DNA of 64,000 bases from VXNE01 sp965217825 (GTDB lineage: Bacteria; Pseudomonadota; Gammaproteobacteria; Pseudomonadales; Azotimanducaceae): assembly GCA_965217825.1 (NCBI GenBank), contig OZ244571.1, positions 3,286,001 to 3,350,000 of the forward strand. The letters are read 5' to 3'. Within the stretch, counting starts at the first letter, position 1, and every line of letters starts with the position of its first letter. This document shows positions 8,560 through 16,237 of the stretch, one piece after another. Made by a program: the position numbers and the translations under genes. The notes under the pieces are model-generated. The model saw only the letters and a list, made by a program, of their open reading frames with translations. It was not told where the DNA came from and made no database searches.

Positions 8560-9723
8560 CTAGGGGCCCGGTGCGGCAGTCAACCCCTCCTTCCGGTCGC
8601 TCATTGCGAGCAGGCATTCATCACCCCCATCCTTGATCACGCGTTCAAAGAACTCTCCGTAGTCAATCCCCTTCTCACGGTCTGCGGGTTCCGTGTACAC
8701 CACCTCTCCCTCCACCGTGTAATTAAACGTCCCTTTGACGCTAACCACGATGGTCCTGTTGTCCCCTTCCACGCGGTTACCCATACGTACTCGAGGTGCA
8801 TGGAAGGAGGCCGATACGACCGCCTCTCGCCCATTGGCCGCTTCGATCACTTCCTTGGGGATGACCAATTTCCCGTAAAGCATGTCCCACAGCGCGTCCT
8901 TGCCGACGGGCAAGAGCGCCTCTAGAAGCCCGGAGAACGACGCCACATTCTGGATCAGGAACACCATCTCGTGGTGCGGTGTATCGACTGTCAACTTTGC
9001 CATGCCACCGCGGAGCTTGGTAGCTAAATGCTTGAGCGTCACGCCGCGGATCGCGTCCTGAACCACCATCAGGAAGTCGTTCACTTTGAACCGGTACCCC
9101 ATGAACTTCCTCGCGATAGAAGTGCCCTTCGGCGGCTTGCTGGAGAACAGGTCGGTGATGTATTCGTTGTGCAAGTACATGTAGCGGTTGTGGACGAGCA
9201 GGTCCAGCAAGACATGCATCTTGACGCTTTCACCGGGCGTCCCGTCGTACTCGAACATCGGCACGACGAGATCCTTACCCACTGCGGGGAATGTCTCGAA
9301 CACGTTGCGCAGGAGGCAGGAAACGAGAACCAAGGTGTTCGTGATCTCTCGCTCGTACTCCTCGAAGACTGCCGATTTCCCCGCCCCCTTGGGCAGGCGG
9401 TCCAACCTTGCGCCAGTCCGGTTGGTTGATCGGCTCAACTGTTCGATTTCCCGGCGGATATTCCTCAGTGTCTCCAAGACGCTGCCAAGCACGATCTCGC
9501 GGGTCTCGTACCGGCGCGAGAGAACAAACGGTGCGCTCCTGCGAAACGCTGAAACCGTCCCCTCGCCAGGCTTGGCCTTGAAGCATTGAACGTGAGCATA
9601 AACGTCGGTGCCTACCCGCGTCTCCTCGGCCTTATAGAACACCGCAATAGCTTCCACGTCGGTCTCTCCAATCATCAAGTACGTATCCCTGTTTCCAGTG
9701 CGCCGCGATCTCGGTAGCCCCAC
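8560..9723 (-). CDS. Unrecognised 387-aa protein
   Basis: A long minus-strand frame with coding-like composition. The longest form starts at 9723; ATG 9675 (MIGETDVEAIAVFYK) is an equally good start giving 371 aa. No membrane segments, signal peptide or nucleotide-binding motif are visible. A helical middle (REIVLGSVLETLRNIRREIEQLSRS, then YEREITNTLVLVSCLLRNVFETF) suggests an alpha-helical protein. It is flanked by the tRNA gene and decayed genes, so it may be cargo of the island. I assign no function. Confidence 0.6.
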   Translation of the reverse strand: MGLPRSRRTGNRDTYLMIGETDVEAIAVFYKAEETRVGTDVYAHVQCFKAKPGEGTVSAFRRSAPFVLSRRYETREIVLGSVLETLRNIRREIEQLSRSTNRTGARLDRLPKGAGKSAVFEEYEREITNTLVLVSCLLRNVFETFPAVGKDLVVPMFEYDGTPGESVKMHVLLDLLVHNRYMYLHNEYITDLFSSKPPKGTSIARKFMGYRFKVNDFLMVVQDAIRGVTLKHLATKLRGGMAKLTVDTPHHEMVFLIQNVASFSGLLEALLPVGKDALWDMLYGKLVIPKEVIEAANGREAVVSASFHAPRVRMGNRVEGDNRTIVVSVKGTFNYTVEGEVVYTEPADREKGIDYGEFFERVIKDGGDECLLAMSDRKEGLTAAPGP

Positions 9724-10004
9724 TGTCTACTCTAGCATCGCCGTAGCGGCAGCCGGACTCGGACGACGGCCGACGGGGCACCCGGCGGCGTCGGGCACTC
9801 ACCCTTCACGCCTCGTCAGCGATGCGCACACTCCACCGCTGTGATCGAGCCGTACGGCCTATCCGAACCGCAATTCGCGGGTGCACGGTGGCATCCCGCG
9901 CCGTCCTCCTCCGCCTCGCTTCCTGCCAGCGGCGACCGGTCCTCCGGTGCGTCGTGCTTGGTTCTCCGCCGGGATCTCATCGAGCTTTCGTGAAGGACTT
10001 GCCT

Positions 10005-10760
10005 TCATGGGCAGCGACTGTCGGAGCGTCGCCTTTGGCCCGCGCCCCTATTCTTCGGCCGAACCCTGTTCGACAGGCGCCGAATGCTGATGGACGACTC
10101 GGCAACCTGCATCGAGCCCGCGTAGCCACAGGGGCGGTGGGGCACCCGACCGGCTCGCCTCGCCGCCTCCGCCCAACGGCGCTCGAAGGTGCGCGCACCA
10201 ACCCGCCGTCGCCTCGCAGTCCTCGCGGCAGAACGCGTCGATCCGACCCACCGCTTCGCGCAGCATTGCCGAGTACAGCGCGTTCGAGTCGTGCCGCGCC
10301 GAATCCCGTATCTTCCGGACTCCGGCGTAGAACACGCGGCCACGCGCCCGCGCGATCCTGTTCAACAGCCGGTTGGTCGCCGAGCGCAACGCCGGATAGC
10401 GCGCCATGGTGGCGGCCCTGTAAAGACTCGAACCCTTCTTCTCCCAGACCGCAGGGTGATTTCCCGACCGCCGCAGTTCGTGTTCCAGGAGTTCGCATTT
10501 ACGCTGGAAGAACCAGGTCCCGAACGCGCGAACCTCCTCCGCAGGCATCAGGAAACCCGCGAAGCCGAACACCGGGCTGTCGTTGTGGCCGGGGATCGCT
10601 TCGGGCGACGTACGGACCAATGTGTCCGAACTCGTCGAGGTCGGCGAGGTAGATCAAACCGCCCCCCAGATACGCGAAAGCCCGCACCGTGATGCGGGCT
10701 TCGGATAGAGGGCAGGACTTGCATCGCGCGTCTCCATGGAAACTATGCACCGGCCCGTCC
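10005..10760 (-). pseudogene. Frameshifted DUF3800-family protein
   Basis: Reading leftwards from about 10660, one frame gives IYLADLDEFGHIGPYVARSDPR, the DUF3800 N-terminus with the acidic DxDE motif (possible TTG start at 10657). An extra base in the GGCCGGGG run near 10587-10594 moves the reading to another frame. That frame continues HNDSPVFGFAGFLMPAEEVR, GTWFFQRKCELLEHE and HPAVWEKKGSSLY to FCREDCEATAGWC, after which similarity fades. DUF3800 proteins have an RNase H-like fold and are frequent in defence islands. This copy cannot make a full protein without frameshifting. Confidence 0.75.
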
Positions 10761-11219
10761 GCCGCACCGACACACCGCTGTCCGTAGTCCCGCCAAGTTA
10801 GCCGACATGGCTTCTTGAGAGGACGACTGGAATTGACGGGGCGCAGCGCGAGTATGCTCCACCCTTAGCACCGCTACTCTTCGACGGTTACCGGCCCGGG
10901 GAAATCCATACTGATCACCGGTCCCCGACCTCCCGTCCGCCGCGGTTGAAACCCGGGCTTAACACCCTGCGTTAACGCCTTCCTAGCGCATCGTCAAGAC
11001 TCAACTGTTAGGACAAGCGCGGTCACCGGCAGGCTCAGACCGTGCGGTCGTCTCGCTTCGCGGGGGGCCTCCCGGGTAAGATCCCCGAAATCGCCCAATT
11101 ACAAAGTCGACGTTGACGGGACGGCTGCGTTGGTCGGGAAGCTTCCGTCCCAACACACCAACCCCACCCATGCTGCACCTCAATGGGCCGTACCCATTAC
11201 AACCGAATCCTGACTGTCC
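10761..11219. other. Intergenic stretch with no supported gene
   Basis: About 460 bases between the DUF3800 relic and the HEPN gene. No frame has recognisable content. The promoter of the HEPN gene is presumably within it, but I cannot place it. Confidence 0.4.
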
Positions 11220-12992
11220 ATGCTGATGAGCGAAAGTACCGACCTAAACGAAATCCACCAACTACTTGGCCGCGCCCAACGAGACATCGCCGTACGCTTG
11301 CAGATGCGCAACACAACAACCTCTCTGCCGATGCTCGCGCTGCCCGACTCCTTCCGTCGGCGCCACCTGGCGAGCAACCTGATCCGTAGGGGCGAGTGGC
11401 CGGTCCATGCCCCTGCACTTCAGGCAATACAACAGTGGGTCGCGGCTCACTGGAACGCCGATCGGCCGACGCCACCGCCTGCAGGTACCGTTCTGACCGA
11501 CAAATCCCTCGCACCACAGTGCGGACCTCGGCTGGACGACGCGACCGCCAGCCGGAAGCTGGTCGTCGCTGCAGCCCTCTACGGTGCGGAAACCGCTGCC
11601 AAGCACGCGGTAGACTTCGCCTGCCACGGCATGGCCCAAGTACGTAGCATCCATCTCCTCAGGGGACCGCCCCTGTCCACGCCAAAACCCCTTGACGCCT
11701 TTTGTTCCCTTTTGCCTTACCGCGAAGCAGTGCGCCGTGCGGAGTCCTCCTTCCATGACCACGTCTTTCGAGCCCTCCCCGACGGGCTCAACGGCATCTG
11801 CGCGCTCGAGTGCACGCGTTTCGCTCGGCCAGCCATTAACCCTGCCTATGACAACGAGTGGTTCGGTAGCCGACTGTTTCAGGACGGCCCGGAGACCCTG
11901 GCTCTCGTCATCGGTCTGGTCTGGGGAACAGGGCTTCGGCTAACCCAAAGCTGGCACGCCACACCGGTCGCTGTCGAGGCCGTATTGCCCGTCGACTTGC
12001 ACTCTATAGGGGGAGGAGGCCGCGCCCACCCAGTCGATTTGCCGCCCCAGGGGTTCCCGCAGCCGTCCAAACGGCGACCTCTCCCCACCGGGGAGCTGTC
12101 GGAACTGGTGGACAATCTGTGCGGTCTACCGAGTCAATCACGCCGACGGCTGGACGTTGCGCTGCGACGCCTGCGAAACGCCAGCGAGAAGTTGGACGAG
12201 GAAGACCTCGCCATAGACCTCTGCATCGCGCTCGAGGCGCTATTCATGGAACAAGGCGAGTGGAACAACCAGCGCAAGATCATCGCGAGACGCGGTTCCT
12301 GGCATTTCGCCGACTCCGTGCAAGAGCGCCAACGCGTCAGGGATACGCTTAAGGAGTTCTACGTCCTCCGCTCACTGATCGTCCACGGCAACCCGGCCGC
12401 TTCGCAGGCGCCCACCGAAACCAGGCACCGCCGCGCCTTGATCGACGACGTGCTCGACCTCGCCCGTGCCAGCCTCAAGGCGATGATCGCCACGGGACGA
12501 CCGCGGGATTGGACCCAAAGCAACAACCATCGATCCATCCGTCACAACCCGCCCCGAGACGAATCGCAAATCCTGTCGGTGAAGTCCGACTCCCTGAGCT
12601 GGACCGTTCAGGAACAGCAAGAGATCGACCTCGCGCTCGAATCCGTCTGGAGACCGACAATCGACCGGGCACCGACTCAGCCGCCGGACGCCACCTGCAC
12701 GATCCACCAAGGCATCCGCGCCGAAACCATCGAGCAGTACCGACGCGAAGGAAGGCACGTCGTCATCAGACATCCCGCCGTACTCTACATGGCCCATCCC
12801 AAGTGGCCGAAGGCAGCATCTGACCCGCTGGACGAACACGCGCAGTTCTACTGCGAGAGCGACGTCAAACGGCACATGCTGCGCTGGCGGGAGGCAGCGT
12901 CCCAAAAAAGACTCGACCAGTTCGAGATCCCTTCCGACGCATCTTTTTTCCACCCCAAAAACCGAGACCGCTGGCCGCGCCCCCTGCATTGA
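11220..12992 (+). CDS. ApeA-like HEPN domain protein (putative RNase effector)
   Basis: A 590-aa protein from ATG 11220 (alternative ATG 11226). Residues about 310-410 match the ApeA-like HEPN domain: LRRLRNASEKLDEEDLAIDL, then IALEALF, then a helix ending YVLRSLIVHG. R384 and H389 form the Rx4H motif that makes HEPN proteins metal-independent RNases; ApeA-type proteins cut tRNA-like targets during phage infection. The N-terminal 300 residues and the C-terminal 150 are unassigned and could hold the sensor. It is a single gene with no obvious partner, flanked by relics. Confidence 0.75.
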   Translation: MLMSESTDLNEIHQLLGRAQRDIAVRLQMRNTTTSLPMLALPDSFRRRHLASNLIRRGEWPVHAPALQAIQQWVAAHWNADRPTPPPAGTVLTDKSLAPQCGPRLDDATASRKLVVAAALYGAETAAKHAVDFACHGMAQVRSIHLLRGPPLSTPKPLDAFCSLLPYREAVRRAESSFHDHVFRALPDGLNGICALECTRFARPAINPAYDNEWFGSRLFQDGPETLALVIGLVWGTGLRLTQSWHATPVAVEAVLPVDLHSIGGGGRAHPVDLPPQGFPQPSKRRPLPTGELSELVDNLCGLPSQSRRRLDVALRRLRNASEKLDEEDLAIDLCIALEALFMEQGEWNNQRKIIARRGSWHFADSVQERQRVRDTLKEFYVLRSLIVHGNPAASQAPTETRHRRALIDDVLDLARASLKAMIATGRPRDWTQSNNHRSIRHNPPRDESQILSVKSDSLSWTVQEQQEIDLALESVWRPTIDRAPTQPPDATCTIHQGIRAETIEQYRREGRHVVIRHPAVLYMAHPKWPKAASDPLDEHAQFYCESDVKRHMLRWREAASQKRLDQFEIPSDASFFHPKNRDRWPRPLH

Positions 12993-13217
12993 GAGCAAGC
13001 TACTCGCTGCCCATGGTCGCCACTGCCAACCGCACCCGCGGCCCCGTGCAGCGTCGGCCGACGGGGCAAAGATCGATAGGGGATCACGGCCCGTAGTGGC
13101 GCAGCCACGCCTCGTCGACCTCATCCTCCAACCCTTTCTGGTACAGCCCTGGCCACCGCGTCGCCTCATACAGCGAGTGCGCTCGTCATTGCGTCCCAGC
13201 GAACCCCGACCCGACAG

Positions 13218-13490
13218 TCACCCGGCCAGATTCCCCGCCCACGAGTCCATCAGCGCGCGGCGTTTCTCGAACAGGTGGCTGCTCGCGTAGGCCGCCTCTG
13301 CCTTGTTCTTGATCGTGTGCGCCAGCGCCGCCTCCATGAACGCATGCGGCGTGTGCGTCTGCTCGGCCGCGTAGTCGCGGAAGCTGGACCGGAAGCCGTG
13401 TGTCACCGCATCGTGCAGCTCTACAAGGCGCTGATTCTCGGACAGGCAAAAGCGCCAATCGGGTCGGCGGGCCAGAAGGGACACCGGCAT
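13218..13490 (-). pseudogene. C-terminal relic of a P4-type tyrosine integrase
   Basis: The minus-strand frame ending at 13218 encodes VTHGFRSSFRDYAAEQ, then ALAHTIKNKAEAAYASSHLFEKRRALMDSW. This is the HxxR box, the second catalytic His region and the tyrosine segment of P4/phage-type integrases. Only about the last 80-90 residues remain, directly joined to a transposase relic upstream. The N-terminal DNA-binding part is gone, so it is inactive. It supports an old integration event at the tRNA-Ser gene. Confidence 0.75.
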
Positions 13491-13499
13491 TCGAGGCGC

Positions 13500-13860
13500 T
13501 ATCGCCCCGTCCATGGTTTGCACCGTCACCGCCACAACCGCCCCGGAATTCATGTCCGACGCCTGCTCCAGCTTGTGCCCCAGATGCGTGCAGCCGTCCT
13601 TCATCTTCGTCATCCGAGCCCGGGGTCCCCCGGTGCGTCCAGTCCTCCTTCGATCCCTTCTTCGAGCCGCTTACGGTCCAGCTTCGCAACTCCGTGCGCG
13701 TCGGCGTCTCGATCCCCGACGCCTTCGCCAGCTCCTCCAGCCAGTCCTCGTAACCGGTTCCGTAGTCCCGGCGAACGATCGAACGCAGCGCCGCGTTGGC
13801 TTACAGCGTCGTCGCGTCCACACCCAATCTGACGGCGGTCTCGCCTTTCCGTCGGCAACC
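13500..13860 (-). pseudogene. Degraded IS1182-like transposase fragment
   Basis: Pieces of one transposase appear in successive frames: YGTGYEDWLEELAKASGIETPTRTEL, then LDRKR, then KKGSKEDWTH, then MTKMKDGCTHLGHKLEQASD and GAVVAVTVQTMDG. The order matches the middle of IS1182-type transposases, but at least three frame changes are needed. The fragment abuts the cut end of the NTPase relic at about 13860 and the integrase relic at about 13490, so this insertion or its collapse probably joined the two. Confidence 0.65.
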
Positions 13861-14470
13861 GGCCGCTCCATGAGCGACGCCAGCCTGTCCAGAATAATCC
13901 AGGAACTCAGCCCCACTCTGCTCCAACTCAATTCTAGAGACAGATCCAAGCTTGGACGCCAGTCGCTCGGGCGACAGGAGATAATCACCCGGGCACGATC
14001 GAGGTGCCCGTCGATCTCCCTTGAAAGCCGAAGAAGCGCACGGTCGAGCTTGCGGTTCGTGAGCTTAAGTTCATCCACCTCATCGAGAAAAAACCAAGCC
14101 GGTTCATTCGTATGGGTCTTCCAAGTTTCGAATGCCCTCACTTGTGCTGGCTCAAGTAGGCTTGTCAGTGGTTCGCCATGAAGAGATTCCAGAGGCACGA
14201 AGAAGGCGTATTGGCGCTCATTGACGAGACGCCTGGCCTGTTCGCCCATCTCCCTTGACTTGCCGCCACCCGCTTCCGCCAAGATCACGACTCTAGGTTT
14301 TTCCAAGAGCTCACTCCAGCCCAAAGTTCGAGCCAAGCCCCATTCGTCCAGAGACGCCAGGACTCTCCAGGGTCCTCGAATCCATCCTGAGCTAATTCCG
14401 AGTCCTGCGGGTCACGGAATCGCCGCTTGAGATCAACAAAGCCAGTGGAAGGTAACAATCCAGTCCCCAT
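13861..14470 (-). pseudogene. Truncated STAND-like P-loop NTPase
   Basis: The frame reads LGWSELLEKPRVVILAEAGG then GKS (Walker A), a FFVPLESLHG strand, AWFFLDEVDEL (Walker B) and ARVIISCRPSDWR (sensor I region). This is the start of the large NTPases found in NACHT/STAND-like defence genes. The gene is cut at about 13861 by transposase sequence, so the whole sensor part is missing. The N-terminus (MGTGLLPSTGF at 14470) is in another frame, joined by a shift near 14350. It lies downstream of the 245-aa gene on the same strand and was probably its partner. Confidence 0.7.
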
Positions 14471-14517
14471 CAGGAAATGGAAGCTTCAATTGATTCCGGA
14501 ATTTTCCACACTAGGCC

Positions 14518-15255
14518 TCACACGGTAGGTTCTATCCGTCGGCGTCTCCTCCTAGTGCGCACCACACTTTCAACCTCCACCAGCTGGCCATTCCCGCCGA
14601 GTGCTAAACAAGTGACACTCCGACTAGCGTCAGAGTCCTCGTTCCGCTCCCAACGATGTTCGACGTAGCCTAGGAACAGAGACAACGTGATTCTGAACTC
14701 TTCGAGCGAGCATTCATCCTTGATGAGTAGCCTGACTAACCTATTGTTGGGCAGGGACGCAACTACGGCCAGAGTATGGGAGTAGTCCTGATCTATCGGA
14801 CCATCAGCATCCGCGTATCGCACCCTCCAAGCGTCAGGATCATCTCCAGAAACCAGTCTGCTCCAGATACTCTTCGCATTACTTCTCAACCAGCTACGGA
14901 TAGCTTCCTTATCCTTGTCGTTGAGCAGCCAAATTGCCCACATGGTCGTAAACATAAGAATGTCGTCTAGACCAATCGCGCCGAAAACTCGCCTACTAGG
15001 TGGCTGGATGGGATTTCGTAGGTTCTCTACTCTCAAGCCATGCTTCATGGCGTCCTCGTAGAGGCCTTCAAAATAGTCCGGCACATCTCGAAGGTTCGAA
15101 TAGAATTCTTCGTCCATTTCCTTGAATGCCTGCAACATGCGAGAGCTGAGATCGTCTGAGCATGTCGACTCCTCAGGCAGACCACTCCGAGCATCGTTGG
15201 TAGGGTCTGGTCTTACTTGCCTTATGAGAACTACGTCTACGTCTTTTAGGTCCAT
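14518..15255 (-). CDS. Unrecognised 245-aa protein upstream of NTPase relic
   Basis: An intact frame starting at ATG 15255. Features seen: an acidic N-terminal half, a hydrophobic helix (DDILMFTTMWAIWLL, about 98-112) that is too short and flanked too strongly to call a membrane segment, and a basic tail RTRRRRRR. I know no family. Its position just upstream of the truncated NTPase, on the same strand, suggests the lost two-gene system was effector or adaptor plus STAND NTPase; that is inference. Confidence 0.55.
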   Translation of the reverse strand: MDLKDVDVVLIRQVRPDPTNDARSGLPEESTCSDDLSSRMLQAFKEMDEEFYSNLRDVPDYFEGLYEDAMKHGLRVENLRNPIQPPSRRVFGAIGLDDILMFTTMWAIWLLNDKDKEAIRSWLRSNAKSIWSRLVSGDDPDAWRVRYADADGPIDQDYSHTLAVVASLPNNRLVRLLIKDECSLEEFRITLSLFLGYVEHRWERNEDSDASRSVTCLALGGNGQLVEVESVVRTRRRRRRIEPTV

Positions 15256-15829
15256 TTCTCTCCTCCGAGCCGCCCGAGTTTACCACTGGTTGTACATACA
15301 TGATCTGAGTCTTCCTTGACACCATAGCTAGCCCATGGAAGTGCTGCCTCTGCGACCGGAAAGCGTGTCGGTGGAACTCAGGGCCCAGTGGGAGCATTTC
15401 GAGGCGTTCGAGTCCGACGGGGAAGCGGCGCGACCTGTTGCACAGCCATCCGCCGAACCTGCGCCTCAACGGCAGCGAGACGGTCAGCGCGTGGTCCCGC
15501 ACCGGCGACACCGAGCGGTTCTCGGCACTGGTCCACCATCCGCTACGCCATGCCGTTAGCACGGCACTTCCACCCCGACGGGATTGGCCACGTCTCGTTC
15601 CGCTCAACGACCCCAACGTCGGCCAAATCCGCCCGGCCAACGACAACACCGCCGTCCGTCGTCGGATACCGGTCCAGCGTGCCATGCGTACTCGGCCGGT
15701 CAACCTTCGGTTCTGCGCACGCTCCGACCTCGCTGGCGCGAAGTGACCGGCCTGCGCGCGCATGGCCGCCGTGTCCAGGCAACCGACGCGATCCGCGTCA
15801 CCCACCACAATCTGGACAGGAGCAACACC
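15256..15829. other. Region with no supported gene
   Basis: 574 bases. Several overlapping frames exist on both strands but none shows known motifs or a convincing start. It may hold the remains of a gene interrupted long ago. Confidence 0.35.
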
Positions 15830-16237
15830 ATGGACCTTCAACTTCTCATCGCACAGTGGAGCGGAGCATTGCCGCCGGGATTCATCCGGCCCCCATTGCT
15901 CACCGACAGTCTACCGAATTGCAGCCAGCCTCGTTGCACGAGGAAGGTTAGCTTCAAGAAGAATGGGGAACTTTCGAAGTCCTGTTCGTGCTGCAGGGAA
16001 CGTCGTGCTCTGTCGTGCAAGCGTCGCAGGGCCGCGCTGGTGGCCGAAGGCGGCTGCCGCAGGTGCGCCTACCGCAAGAGACTGGAAGGGGACTTCCTCT
16101 GCGAGCGGTGCCGCGAGAATCGCGACCGCGAGCGAGCGCAGAAGCGCCAAGACGCCCTCGACGCCGCTGTGATCGACGAGTGCGCCGCCATTCCGGACAG
16201 GGCGCACAACCCCAGGGCTATTCAAAAGTCGTCCTGA
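15830..16237 (+). CDS. Cysteine-rich, zinc-ribbon-like basic protein, 3' end supplied by a transposon
   Basis: A 135-aa protein from ATG 15830. Ten cysteines (31, 36, 52, 54, 55, 63, 76, 79, 91, 94) are arranged in CxxC-type pairs, including CRRC at 76-79 and CERC at 91-94. They sit among dense Arg/Lys clusters (RERRALSCKRRRAAL, CRENRDRERAQKR), which suggests a zinc-binding nucleic-acid protein. The last residues (AIQKSS) and the stop are encoded by the end of the neighbouring ISAs1-type element, which starts about 16218, so the original C-terminus was probably longer. I recognise no family. Confidence 0.5.
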   Translation: MDLQLLIAQWSGALPPGFIRPPLLTDSLPNCSQPRCTRKVSFKKNGELSKSCSCCRERRALSCKRRRAALVAEGGCRRCAYRKRLEGDFLCERCRENRDRERAQKRQDALDAAVIDECAAIPDRAHNPRAIQKSS

